Below are positions 35,760 through 44,418 of a stretch of DNA of 46,076 nt, piece after piece. Position 1 is the stretch's first letter; each line of letters begins with the position of its first letter. Under the pieces are notes generated by a model, which saw only the letters and a list, made by a program, of their open reading frames with translations, was not told where the DNA came from and ran no database searches. Origin of the DNA: Verrucomicrobiota bacterium (GTDB lineage: Bacteria > Verrucomicrobiota > Verrucomicrobiia > Limisphaerales > UBA1100); the NCBI GenBank assembly GCA_028343615.1, contig JAOLZA010000018.1, positions 1 to 46,076 on the forward strand, given 5' to 3'. The position numbers and the translations under genes were made by a program.

Positions 35760-37175
35760 TCAGCTGCTGATTTCTTTGATGGGACCGTACGGGCCTTGGT
35801 CGAGCTTGGATTCCTCGGCGTAATCATAGGCCTTGATCTCGCGGCCGGAGCCGTCGGTGATCTTGCGGGTCTTGGGATCAAAATGCGCCATAGTGCCACG
35901 CCGATCGGCGATTTCAGCGAGGGAAATTACCGCTTGCACCTTCATAGCGAGGTCGATACCTGCCACGGGTTCTTCGCCATTACGGATGCAGTCGAGCCAG
36001 TTTTTGTGATGCTGCGGGGTAGTGTTTCCACTCGGGGCGAGGTTGGTGTAGCTCTCGGGATCAAATTCCTCGGCGAATGGGCGCTCAGGTTTGTACTCGA
36101 GGCTGCTTCCATTTGTACTCAAATACATCGTGCCATACTGGCCGCGAATAGTTTCGTTAAGGCCCTGCTCGTTAACCGACGAGCTAGTAACAATCAGAGT
36201 CATACCATTCGGGAACTCCGCGAGCACCTGAGTATTGTCACTTACATCTCGATCGGGCGTGATTTTGCGCGTGCCGAGGCATACGACGCGGGTCGGGAAT
36301 TCCGGCTTGCCCGTTGCTCGCATCAGTGGGAACAATCGGTGAGGGATGAGATCACCCAAAAGTCCGGCACAATAAGGCAGATATTTGCGCCAACGGAAAT
36401 AGTGGTCGGCGTTGAAGCCAATTTGTTTCATGTCTTCACGGAGCCAGCCAATTTTACCACCCTGAGTCGTCCATTGAATGTCACCCTTGGTGGCCCAGTC
36501 TTGTAAGCGGTAGTTCCACTCGCCCTTCGGGTTGTTGCGCATGTAGGAACCTTGAGCAAGCACGAGCGGACCCATCTTGCCCTGAGCGATTAACTCAGCG
36601 GCCTTGGCGAAGTTACCGCAGCTAGTAATCTGTGAGCCCACCTGCACTTTGCGTTTGGTGCGCTTCACTGCATCATACAGTTCAAAAGCTTCACCCAGAT
36701 AGCGGGTCATTGGCTTTTCAACATAAATGTCTTTGCCGCTTTCCATGGCCTCAATACAAATGCTTTTGTGCCAGTGATCGACTGTGGCGCAGACGACGGC
36801 ATCAATATCCTTGCGCTCGATCACTTTGCGGTAATCTGTATAGGCCTCAACCTTGTCTTTCGATTCTCTGGTGATGAAAGCTTTGGCATTATTGGCGCGG
36901 TGTGTGGACACATCACAAACTGCAGCCTGCGCAATGTTATTACCTTCAGCATTCTGTCGCATTTGACGCACATGCGCACCAAAACCACGGCCACCGACGC
37001 CGACATAGCCTACAACGATCTTTTCATTCGCGCCCTTCACATTGGCCGATGGTGCCTTGTTACCAGCGTATACGGGGATCTTCAATACGGCAGCGGTCGC
37101 GGCTACCGTGCCGGTTTTTTTGAGGAATTTTCGGCGTGTTTCGCCGGACTTGGGGGACTGTTTTTTATTGCTCAT
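35760..37175 (-). CDS. Tat-exported Gfo/Idh/MocA family oxidoreductase
   Basis: 471 residues from the ATG at 37175 (AAAGG about 7 nt upstream). The longer frame to 37283 lacks family similarity. A Tat signal (TRRKFLKKTGTVAATAAVLKIPVYA) leads into a Rossmann NAD(P)-binding domain with GYVGVGGRGFGAHV, VCDVSTHR and the family motif IYVEKPMTRYLGEA. The C-terminal alpha/beta domain follows (HYFRWRKYLPYCAGLLGDL). Family members oxidise or reduce sugars and inositols; Tat-exported forms are abundant in Planctomycetes and Verrucomicrobia, sometimes acting as glycosidases or sugar-modifying enzymes. The substrate is unknown. The nucleotide cofactor must bind before export. It is divergent from a sodium:solute symporter, 165 bp apart. 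Confidence 0.9.
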   Translation of the reverse strand: MSNKKQSPKSGETRRKFLKKTGTVAATAAVLKIPVYAGNKAPSANVKGANEKIVVGYVGVGGRGFGAHVRQMRQNAEGNNIAQAAVCDVSTHRANNAKAFITRESKDKVEAYTDYRKVIERKDIDAVVCATVDHWHKSICIEAMESGKDIYVEKPMTRYLGEAFELYDAVKRTKRKVQVGSQITSCGNFAKAAELIAQGKMGPLVLAQGSYMRNNPKGEWNYRLQDWATKGDIQWTTQGGKIGWLREDMKQIGFNADHYFRWRKYLPYCAGLLGDLIPHRLFPLMRATGKPEFPTRVVCLGTRKITPDRDVSDNTQVLAEFPNGMTLIVTSSSVNEQGLNETIRGQYGTMYLSTNGSSLEYKPERPFAEEFDPESYTNLAPSGNTTPQHHKNWLDCIRNGEEPVAGIDLAMKVQAVISLAEIADRRGTMAHFDPKTRKITDGSGREIKAYDYAEESKLDQGPYGPIKEISS

Positions 37176-37340
37176 AAATTGCCTTTGGTTTTGTTTCCCA
37201 ACTGGAGACTCAGAGGATAGCCTCAAGCGGGCAATCGTCAACCCTGAATCTCCCTTGTGCTGCCGGCAAGATACCGACAGCACATCGGCCTGTGAATTGG
37301 ATTTAGTTGCCCTTGCCCGCCGTCTCCGGACAATAACCTT

Positions 37341-38825
37341 ATGCTTGCCGTCGCGCCGACGATTTCTTCGATCGATTGGGCGGTGATTTTTGTTTACCTC
37401 ACTGGGATCATCGCACTCGGTCTGTGGCTGGGGCGCGGGCAGAAAACCACACGCGATTATTTCCTAGGCGGCCGCGATCTGCCGTGGTGGGCCGTAGCAT
37501 TTTCCATCGTAGCAACCGAGACCAGCGCGCTCACTTTTATCGGTGTGCCCGCGATGGCGTATGGTGGCAATTTGATGTTCATCCAAATCGTCATCGGTTA
37601 CGTGATTGGCCGCCTCGTATTGGCGGTGGTGATGGTGCCGTTGTATTTCAAAAAAGAAATCTATTCACCCTACGCGCTCATCGGCAACGCCTTCGGAACA
37701 GGCGCGCACAAGACGGCGGCTGTGATGTTTCTCATCGCCGGCACGCTCGCCGCTGGCGTGCGCGTGTTTGTTACGTGCATCCCTCTGCAGATCATGCTCG
37801 ATTGGCCTGTGCTACCGGCCATCCTGCTCTTTGTTGGCTTGTCGCTCGTATACACTTATGTGGGCGGATTGAAAGCCGTGGTGTGGACCGATGCCGCGCA
37901 ATTTATTCTCTTCGTGGCCGGTGGATTATTTGCGCTGTTTTATATTCCAACGCTCATCGACGGCGGCTGGAGCGAGGCGATGGAAAACGCTCGTGCGGCT
38001 GACAAACTCGAATGGCTTAACACAAAATTATCCCTCGCCGCGCCGTACAACCTCGGGATGGGCATTCTCGGCGCGGGCGTGTTTGTGCTGTTCACCCACG
38101 GCGTAGATCAACTCGTCGCTCAGCGTGTTCTCGCCTGCCGCACCATCGCTGACGGACGTAAGGCACTGACCTTTTGCGCCATTGTGATTCTGCCGATGAT
38201 GCTACTTTTCCTAATGGTTGGCGTGTTGCTTTGGGTGCTCTATCAGCAAACCCCCATCCCCATCGACATTCCGGAAAATTCGTTTGGCAAAAAACAAATC
38301 GATTTTGTCTTCCCCATATTCATGCTCGCCCAAGCACCGGTGGGGGTGAAGGGCCTTCTGCTTGTCGGCATCTTCGCCGCCGCCATGTCATCAGTAAGTT
38401 CTGCCCTGAGTGCGTTGTCGTCCGTGACCGTGATGGATCTCGGCCTTGCGAACCCGGAAGCCAGTGACGGCCAAAAACTCAAACTCAGCCGTTGGACGAC
38501 TTTGTTTTGGGGCGCAATGCTCATCGGGGTCGCCTTCGCCAGCCGCGAAGTGGAATCGGTAATGGACGCCGCCTTTAGCCTTGTGGGCCTTGCCAGCGGC
38601 GGCTTGCTCGGCGGTGTGCTGTTGACGCTCATCTTAAAGAAGGGTCGTGGCACATCCATCATCCTCGGTATGGCCGTTTCGTTGATGGCCATGCTTGCCG
38701 TTAAGTACGGATTAAAAGACGCTATTCATTGGCCATGGTACACGCTAATTGGCAGCGGGATCACACTTTTAGTCGCAATGCTGGCCAATGCCTTGTGTGG
38801 AGAGGAAGATGGGCCAGAGGCCTAA
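37341..38825 (+). CDS. Sodium:solute symporter (SSS family)
   Basis: 494 residues with about 13 hydrophobic helices. The N-terminus has the SSS hallmarks LGLWLGRGQKTTRDYFLGGRDLPWWAVAFSI, ETSALTFIGVPAMAYGGN and, later, TYVGGLKAVVWTDAAQ, which mark sugar or inositol Na-symporters of the SGLT type. Substrate not determined. It shares a divergent promoter region with the Gfo/Idh/MocA oxidoreductase, so joint handling of one sugar-like compound is plausible. The C-terminus is acidic (CGEEDGPEA). No terminator is visible before the convergent small gene. Confidence 0.92.
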   Translation: MLAVAPTISSIDWAVIFVYLTGIIALGLWLGRGQKTTRDYFLGGRDLPWWAVAFSIVATETSALTFIGVPAMAYGGNLMFIQIVIGYVIGRLVLAVVMVPLYFKKEIYSPYALIGNAFGTGAHKTAAVMFLIAGTLAAGVRVFVTCIPLQIMLDWPVLPAILLFVGLSLVYTYVGGLKAVVWTDAAQFILFVAGGLFALFYIPTLIDGGWSEAMENARAADKLEWLNTKLSLAAPYNLGMGILGAGVFVLFTHGVDQLVAQRVLACRTIADGRKALTFCAIVILPMMLLFLMVGVLLWVLYQQTPIPIDIPENSFGKKQIDFVFPIFMLAQAPVGVKGLLLVGIFAAAMSSVSSALSALSSVTVMDLGLANPEASDGQKLKLSRWTTLFWGAMLIGVAFASREVESVMDAAFSLVGLASGGLLGGVLLTLILKKGRGTSIILGMAVSLMAMLAVKYGLKDAIHWPWYTLIGSGITLLVAMLANALCGEEDGPEA

Positions 38826-38852
38826 GTAGCCCACGGCAACTAAGAGCCAAGC

Positions 38853-39242
38853 TTATCCATCATCTTGATCAAAGGAAGAAACATTGCGACAACCGTAGCT
38901 AGCCCAAGACTGAGCAAGCTGCATCAGAACCAAACATCGATTAATTCGCACATCGACTTTGGAAAAAAAACGTCTCTTGTGCCCTATAAACCAAGCGAAT
39001 CCCACCAGCACCGGAATGAAAACGCCCCAATTATTTTTGAATGCATCAGAAACCGCGAAGACTAGTTGCGTAAATTCGGGTAACGCTTCGCCTTCACCCA
39101 GCATGTCGGTAAAGATAGTTTTGAATTTTGGAACCACAAACTGAATGATGAGAACTGGAGCGGCTAAAGCCGTGCCCGCGAATATCCCTGTCGCATTACA
39201 TTCCGCCGTTTTAGGCAATTGTTTCGGTGATTCAAAAGTCAA
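38853..39242 (-). CDS. Small membrane protein resembling a GspF fragment, possibly degraded
   Basis: About 129 residues from a TTG at 39242; the start is uncertain because the frame is open further into the upstream gene. Two transmembrane segments (GIFAGTALAAPVLIIQFVV and WGVFIPVLVGFAWFIG) flank VPKFKTIFTDMLGEGEALPE, which resembles the C-terminal repeat of type II secretion/type IV pilus GspF/PilC. After HKRRFF the sequence stops looking membrane-like, just behind an eight-base T run (38963-38970 on plus). In another frame, to 38840, a third helix (GLATVVAMFLPLI) is encoded, but an in-frame TGA at 38924-38926 interrupts it. It may be a pseudogene or an atypical small protein. Confidence 0.4.
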   Translation of the reverse strand: MTFESPKQLPKTAECNATGIFAGTALAAPVLIIQFVVPKFKTIFTDMLGEGEALPEFTQLVFAVSDAFKNNWGVFIPVLVGFAWFIGHKRRFFSKVDVRINRCLVLMQLAQSWASYGCRNVSSFDQDDG

Positions 39243-39255
39243 AACGTAAACGATA

Positions 39256-40143
39256 TTACAAACCCAGATGGCCCAAGGCAAGCAGCCCGTAAAAAGTATA
39301 CTCGCAGTCGAGATAGTCATCCGACCAATGGCCGTGGAAACCGCCGGTGGCGTTCCAGAGGGAATCAACGAAGTCGAGGCAGCGCTCGGTTTCCTCCTCA
39401 GTGAGTCGCATGTCCAACGCGGCCAGCGCGTGGAGGGTGGTGGCGGTGGAGAGGAGATCGGGCATGGGCGCGCCAGGCACGGCGACGAAGCCGCCTTGCG
39501 GATGCAGCCGTGCGCGCAGCCATTGGCCGACTTCTACGTTGATGGGGAGGTGCAGATTATTGAGAAGCACCACCGCGCCTGCGGTGGGGTTAGTGGAGCC
39601 GATGGGGAGGTTGGGATGATTGTTCCACGCGTGATCGGGCGTCTCCAGTTTTTTGAGGCTCTGCAAAATACGCAGCGGCTTGGGAGGCAGCTTCCCCATA
39701 TCCTGATACGCGCCGAGGGCGAGGAAGGAGCCGTACGCCGTGCCGTGCTCGCGTTTCAGGTTATTGTCCCAACCGCCACACGGTTTGCGAAAGGACTCAA
39801 GGCGTTGAAGCAGTTTAACCCGCAAGCCTTTCGGCATTCTATCTTTTCCCAGCGAACCCCAACAACGCGTGAGGCCACTAAGGTGCACGAGGTCCAGCCC
39901 ATCGCCATCAGCAAACGTGCCTAGGAATTTTTCAACCGTATCGAGATTCGGTTCCGCTTGAAAGACCGCCAGCGCATCCAGCCCGAACACGGTGTAGTAC
40001 AGATCACTCTTCCCCGAGCGATCCTTGAAGCCACCATCCGGATTCTGCTGTCCCCGGAGAAATTCCTTAACCAACCCCGCCGCTTCCCCCAACACAGCTG
40101 GGGCCAGCCGCGCCACCTGCAACATTTCGAGGCGGAGGCTCAT
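39256..40143 (-). CDS. Prenyltransferase/terpene-cyclase-repeat protein
   Basis: 295 residues made of alpha-alpha barrel repeats with QQNPDGGFKD, FRKPCGGWDNN, LHPQGGFVAVPG and LWNATGGFHGHW, the pattern of the beta-subunit prenyltransferase and squalene-cyclase repeat superfamily. The DxDD and DCTAE motifs of class II cyclases are absent. The protein-prenyltransferase zinc triad is incomplete (only DCEYTFYG is reminiscent), so catalysis is uncertain. No signal peptide. It follows the DUF116-polyprenyl synthase gene by 16 nt, so an isoprenoid ligand is a fair inference. Confidence 0.78.
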   Translation of the reverse strand: MSLRLEMLQVARLAPAVLGEAAGLVKEFLRGQQNPDGGFKDRSGKSDLYYTVFGLDALAVFQAEPNLDTVEKFLGTFADGDGLDLVHLSGLTRCWGSLGKDRMPKGLRVKLLQRLESFRKPCGGWDNNLKREHGTAYGSFLALGAYQDMGKLPPKPLRILQSLKKLETPDHAWNNHPNLPIGSTNPTAGAVVLLNNLHLPINVEVGQWLRARLHPQGGFVAVPGAPMPDLLSTATTLHALAALDMRLTEEETERCLDFVDSLWNATGGFHGHWSDDYLDCEYTFYGLLALGHLGL

Positions 40144-40159
40144 GAATTAGAGGAAACGA

Positions 40160-41911
40160 CTAAGCGACCACTTGCGCTCCGTTGCCGTTTTTGGCACGGA
40201 CCTTTTCCAGCTCGCTGATTTCTTGAACTTCGCTGCACCAGCCCTTGACAACGGTGTCGTTGAAAATTTTACCGATGACGCGGCGGAGGAGGCCTTTGAG
40301 GTTGGCGTTTTCCAAATCGTTCAGTGAGCGGATGGCGAGTTCTTTGTAAGTGATCTGCAAATCCTCGGCGCGTTTTACGGCTTTGAGGTCGAGGTACCAT
40401 TGCTCGATTTGCGGGAAGTTGACGCCTTCCGGCAACTGCCGACGCCACACTTGGGCGAGTTGTTCCTTTTGATCGCTCTTTGCCTTTTCGTGCGCGATGG
40501 CGAGCAACAGAGTGGGCCGGAGGCCGGCGAGGTCGTTAGTGTCACCTTCCTCGCCGAGGTCGGAGAGGTCGTCGCGAATTTGATAGGCGATACCGAGATT
40601 TTTACTATACTCGCCGAGTACTTCGGAGACTTCCTCGTACTTGTCAATATCGGCAGCAATGGAGCCAAGGCGCAGAGCGACTTCAAATGCGGGTGCGGTT
40701 TTTTGGCGGAAAATATCGAGCACCTGCACGGACTTGAGCGGCTCGGGTTTGCGCTGCCAAACCAGCTCCGCGCCTTGGCCGCGGCAGAGGTGGCGTTGGC
40801 CATTTGCTGCTACTTGTAGCATCGCGGCGCGTTGTTCAGCGGAGAGGGTCGTTTCGCCGAGGAGGCGATAGCCTTCACCGATAAGGAGGTCGCCGACATT
40901 GAGCGCCACGCCGAGGCCGTGTTCTTCGTGCAAAGTTTTTTCACCGTAACGCTCGGCGTCTTCGTCCTCGATGTCGTCGTGGATGAGTGAGGCTTTGTGG
41001 AAACACTCGACGGCGACGGCGACTTTTTTGAGGTCATTCGGAATGGCTTTCGTGGCATCATCGCGCAGGGCTTGATACGCCGCCACGCTGAGGAATGGCC
41101 GCCAGCGTTTGCCGGCGCGTGCGAGCCAAGCGCGGCCGATGAATTCAGTTTCGCCTTCGACCTCGCCCATAATAGCAGTAAGCGATTCGGGCGTGAACCA
41201 CGTTTCCACTTCGTCGTGCAGCCCGCTCAAATCCAAACGGCGCGTGTGGTCGTCACTGGTGAGGTATATATAATCCCAAATCCAATCCTCATCGACGGCG
41301 GTGTCGATGCAATCATCCTGCAGCAACGGAATCGCCACGCCCGGCACGGCCGCCGCTTCCATGTACGGGAAGGCACGTTCGAGTACGGGGATACACGCCA
41401 CGCCGACGATGGCGTCAATCTTGCCGGTTTGGATGAGGCTCATCACGATGGCACTGCCCTCGGCGACGAGCGCCGCATAGCCAAGCTTCTCCGCCTCGTA
41501 TTCCAAGTCCTGAATGCTGCACAGCCCGCAGCTCTTGCAAAGCAGCCCAAACTCATCAAAGGGTGCTGGGCACTTGGCCTCCACGCGAAGGCATTTGGGG
41601 ACCATCAACAGGCGGCGCTCGAAGGGCACGGCGGCGAGCGTTTCGCGCCAGAGTTCGTTGTTGATGAGAATGCCGATGTAGTCGCGGTAAATTTCCTTGG
41701 TCCCGAGCGCGGAGACCAATTCGTCCGCGTGTACTTTGAGGTCCTCCATCGGCACTGGCGGCACAAGGGTTTGTTCGGCTACATAATGCCGCACCTCCCG
41801 CAGGATGGTTTCGCGTTCTTCGCGGGTCTGGGGAATATTCTCTCGCGGCGTCCGCGGCTTGCGCTGCGGAATGACCCGTGGAATTTTCAGTGGTGCGCTG
41901 GCGGTAGTCAT
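40160..41911 (-). CDS. DUF116-polyprenyl diphosphate synthase fusion
   Basis: 583 residues. An N-terminal DUF116 domain (about 60-205) carries a Cys set C107, C114, C125, C128, C131, suited to a Fe-S or metal centre. The C-terminal trans-isoprenyl diphosphate synthase (about 255-480) has GKRWRP (267-272), the first Asp-rich motif D312-D-I-E-D316 (HDDIEDED) and the second D447-D-L-S-D451. Both Mg-binding motifs are intact, so it should condense IPP with an allylic diphosphate; chain length is not predictable. About 100 extra C-terminal residues follow the usual domain. No signal peptide. It is 91 nt downstream of the ferredoxin gene and 16 nt upstream of the prenyltransferase-repeat gene. Confidence 0.88.
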   Translation of the reverse strand: MTTASAPLKIPRVIPQRKPRTPRENIPQTREERETILREVRHYVAEQTLVPPVPMEDLKVHADELVSALGTKEIYRDYIGILINNELWRETLAAVPFERRLLMVPKCLRVEAKCPAPFDEFGLLCKSCGLCSIQDLEYEAEKLGYAALVAEGSAIVMSLIQTGKIDAIVGVACIPVLERAFPYMEAAAVPGVAIPLLQDDCIDTAVDEDWIWDYIYLTSDDHTRRLDLSGLHDEVETWFTPESLTAIMGEVEGETEFIGRAWLARAGKRWRPFLSVAAYQALRDDATKAIPNDLKKVAVAVECFHKASLIHDDIEDEDAERYGEKTLHEEHGLGVALNVGDLLIGEGYRLLGETTLSAEQRAAMLQVAANGQRHLCRGQGAELVWQRKPEPLKSVQVLDIFRQKTAPAFEVALRLGSIAADIDKYEEVSEVLGEYSKNLGIAYQIRDDLSDLGEEGDTNDLAGLRPTLLLAIAHEKAKSDQKEQLAQVWRRQLPEGVNFPQIEQWYLDLKAVKRAEDLQITYKELAIRSLNDLENANLKGLLRRVIGKIFNDTVVKGWCSEVQEISELEKVRAKNGNGAQVVA

Positions 41912-42002
41912 TCAGTTTCAAAGCCGGCCGAGCCGGTGGCGTTGCGTTTGCGGCAGTTTCGCTGATGTGAGACGCCAATGCGAGTGGAATGTTTCAGGCA
42001 AG

Positions 42003-42863
42003 TTAACCTGACTTCTGAGCCGCCAAGGCTGCCGTTGCCTTGGCGTTCGCAGCGGCTGATTTTTCAGCAATTTCATCGGCGCTGGGGAGGCTTTGCAAAA
42101 CTTCGAGAGGGATGTCGATGTCGGCTTCGGCGGCGAGTTTGGTGAGGCACTTGGTGCGTTCGCCAAGCGCTTTGTCCGAGCTGCGTTCTTTGGAAAAACG
42201 ACTGCGTGAGCGTTGGCTTCTGTCGCGGAGCATTTGGTATATGTCACCGCCGAGCAGCGCGGAGATGTCAATTTTCATTTTCTCGCGATTGAGGTCACCA
42301 TCGCTCACCACGTCGCCATTGATGGGGCCGCTTTTGTATTTAGGAAACATAATGGCCGCTTCGGGGCACACGCGACTGCAAGCGGGACAGTTGGTTTTGC
42401 AGTTGTCGTTGTTTTGTACTTGGATTTCCTGCTCGTCATCTACCCCGTAAACGTCGAATAAACAAAACGAGAGACACTGCATGCAGTTCGTGCAGCGGTC
42501 GTAATCGATGACCGGAAACCACGGCTTCCATTCGCCGTGCTGAGCGGTTTGGGTGGACTTGCGTTCCTCCTCAACTAGCGCCGTGATGCCCTCGGAATCG
42601 AGCCCATCAATATCGCGAAACCGAATTGGCACCGCGCCATTGGCATCCTCTGCCTCCGGCGTTTGGCCATTTTCAAAACGCCCGAGCACCAACAGCGCAC
42701 TGTCATCTGCCGGGGCCACTGCGCCCGAGCCGGCGCAAGTTACTGCGTACCCTTTACCCAGCAGCGCAGTCAACGTGGAGCCACGTTCCGCCGCATCCAA
42801 AGTTGCCGCGCCCGCGCCCTCATAAAGGACGATTCGCAAAGTTATCTCGTCAGCAATGGCCAT
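42003..42863 (-). CDS. Ferredoxin-type protein with two [4Fe-4S] clusters
   Basis: 286 residues. The first cluster motif is C124-x2-C127-x2-C130-x3-C134; the second is C155-x3-C159-x2-C162-x3-C166-P. A long insert (FDVYGVDDEQEIQVQNN) separates them. The N-terminal ~100 residues form an unrecognised alpha/beta domain, and the C-terminal ~100 are charged helical sequence ending in an Ala-rich tail (SAAANAKATAALAAQ). It is cytosolic and most likely an electron carrier or Fe-S subunit. It starts 2 nt after the HdrA-like gene stop, implying tight coupling and possibly a complex of the two. Confidence 0.85.
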   Translation of the reverse strand: MAIADEITLRIVLYEGAGAATLDAAERGSTLTALLGKGYAVTCAGSGAVAPADDSALLVLGRFENGQTPEAEDANGAVPIRFRDIDGLDSEGITALVEEERKSTQTAQHGEWKPWFPVIDYDRCTNCMQCLSFCLFDVYGVDDEQEIQVQNNDNCKTNCPACSRVCPEAAIMFPKYKSGPINGDVVSDGDLNREKMKIDISALLGGDIYQMLRDRSQRSRSRFSKERSSDKALGERTKCLTKLAAEADIDIPLEVLQSLPSADEIAEKSAAANAKATAALAAQKSG

Positions 42864-42865
42864 TG

Positions 42866-43312
42866 TTAAATTTTCTTTTCCCCTTCCGTCGCAGCCGCCA
42901 ATCCATCGGCGGCCAGATTGGGAGTCACCTTTTCATCAAGTAGCGCGCGCGCCGCATCTTTGGCGGATAATTCGCGCATATTCACCACCTCCGTACGATC
43001 GGCACTCAATGGCGCTTGGCACCCACCGAAAAGCCATTTCACCGCCCGTGGATAACAAGCCGCGATTTTTACTGGGGCCTCCCCCGCCGCCAGCCGTTTG
43101 AGTGCCGGATCACGCCGCGCGGCCATTTCGCACAAATCCGCTACTGCCTCAAAAGCTTGGCCCGATTCACACAGCGATTGCAGCACGCCGGCCTTCACCT
43201 CCTCCGGCACCACTTGTGCGTAGTTGCAATGGCAAAAAAGAATGCGGGGTTTGTCGGCCATGAATGCGGAGAGGGTATAGGCGCGCGCTGCCTTTGCCAA
43301 CGCGGAAGTCAC
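42866..43312 (-). CDS. Small HdrA-like cysteine protein
   Basis: 148 residues from a GTG at 43312 that overlaps the upstream stop (GTGA), which argues for coupled translation; an ATG at 43261 (MADKPRILFCHC) is the alternative. The pattern ILFC27-H-C29-NYAQVV ... DLCEMA ... VKIAACYPRAVKWLF matches the N-terminal domain of heterodisulfide reductase subunit HdrA and HdrA-like proteins (CxC-G, LC, AACSPR...LF). The FAD domain and ferredoxin domains of full HdrA are absent. The ferredoxin function may be supplied by the next gene. Activity unknown; a thiol or Fe-S relay is plausible. Confidence 0.65.
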   Translation of the reverse strand: MTSALAKAARAYTLSAFMADKPRILFCHCNYAQVVPEEVKAGVLQSLCESGQAFEAVADLCEMAARRDPALKRLAAGEAPVKIAACYPRAVKWLFGGCQAPLSADRTEVVNMRELSAKDAARALLDEKVTPNLAADGLAAATEGEKKI

Positions 43313-44418
43313 ATGAGGTCGGTCACACGGTGGGTGGGCTCTGGCTTGCCGGGGCGGAAGTGTTCGAGGTGGTCGAGGGTGGCGGTGAGGGCTTTTGGGG
43401 TGTTAGCGAGGGCGGTTTCGACGGCGGCTTTTAATGTTTCAGGGTCGCCTTCGGCGCGGAGGTTTATAATGAGTTGGGCGCTTTCGATGGGGGAATCGAG
43501 GTCGGCGGAGAGTTCGGGTACGAAATCGTTTCGCACGAGGTTGATGATGGCGACTTGGCCATCGAGGCCCGCATCGGGGCTGAGGGTCATTTTTAGGTGG
43601 GCGATTTCGGCGGAGGCTTCGTCGAGTTGCGATTGGATGTCAGTGGCAAATTGTTGCAGCACGGGCTGGGCTTTGAATGGGGAGGCAGCGCGAAGCTGCA
43701 CGGTGGCGTTGAGCCAGCCGAGCAGGGATTCGCCTTCGGCGTAGAGTTCGTAATCTACTTCCATCACGGCGCGGGCGATTTGCTCGGCCTCGGTGATGCG
43801 GGCGAACCATTCCTCCAGGGACTCGCCGTTGCGGGCGGAGATTTGGAGGATTTCGGCGTTTGGAAATTCTCCGCTGAGTTTGTCGTGCAGTGCGGCAAGC
43901 GCGGCGGGCTCAATCAGGTCGGTCTTGTTGATGACGATGAGGTCGGCTTCCTCGAGTTGTTTGCGGTAAATATAAGTGACCTTTTCAGAAAACTGGCCGC
44001 CTACGCTCAGGCCAAAAATGCGCGCGGCGCGAATGGGGTCAACCAACACGCTTAATGGCGCGATGCTGAAGTCGTCGCCATAAATTCGCCGCAGCGGATA
44101 GGTGACCGTGGCCACAAGGTCGGTGCAACTGCCAACTGGTTCGGCGATGAACACATCCGGTCGCGATTGTTCAGTGAGTTTGTTGGCGGCATCGACGAGT
44201 GAATTGAACCGGCAACAAAAACAGCCACCGGGGATTTCTTCCGTGGTAAATCCCTTTGCGCGCAGCATCGCGGTATCAACCAACTCGCGACCTTGATCGT
44301 TGGTGATGAGCCCAACGGTGCTGCCGGTTTTGGTCAAGTGCTGCGCCAGCGCGGCGACGCAAGTGGTTTTGCCCGCGCCGAGGAAGCCGCCAATCATAAT
44401 ATAACGTGCGCGGCTCAT
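43309..44418 (-). CDS. G3E-family (CobW-type) GTPase
   Basis: 369 residues. Walker A GGFLGAGKTT (10-19), the metal motif C66-F-C68-C69 in PGGCFCC, the Asp/Glu switch region FIAEPVGSC and the guanine motif VINKTDLIEP identify a G3E P-loop GTPase (CobW/HypB/UreG/MeaB group). CXCC-bearing members are metallochaperones that insert Zn, Co or Ni using GTP. The C-terminal ~150 residues differ from the standard CobW_C domain. The ATG overlaps the upstream gcvH-like stop (ATGA), and its own TGA overlaps the next start, so stoichiometric expression with the lipoyl carrier and HdrA-like protein is likely. Confidence 0.9.
   Translation of the reverse strand: MSRARYIMIGGFLGAGKTTCVAALAQHLTKTGSTVGLITNDQGRELVDTAMLRAKGFTTEEIPGGCFCCRFNSLVDAANKLTEQSRPDVFIAEPVGSCTDLVATVTYPLRRIYGDDFSIAPLSVLVDPIRAARIFGLSVGGQFSEKVTYIYRKQLEEADLIVINKTDLIEPAALAALHDKLSGEFPNAEILQISARNGESLEEWFARITEAEQIARAVMEVDYELYAEGESLLGWLNATVQLRAASPFKAQPVLQQFATDIQSQLDEASAEIAHLKMTLSPDAGLDGQVAIINLVRNDFVPELSADLDSPIESAQLIINLRAEGDPETLKAAVETALANTPKALTATLDHLEHFRPGKPEPTHRVTDLM

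Noticed and set aside
35223-36506. 427-codon plus-strand ORF opposite apbE and the oxidoreductase
   Set aside because: It is antisense to two well-supported genes, crosses a terminator and shows no family signature.
40997-41965. 322-codon plus-strand ORF opposite the DUF116 fusion
   Set aside because: Shadow of a gene with intact Asp-rich and Cys motifs on the minus strand.
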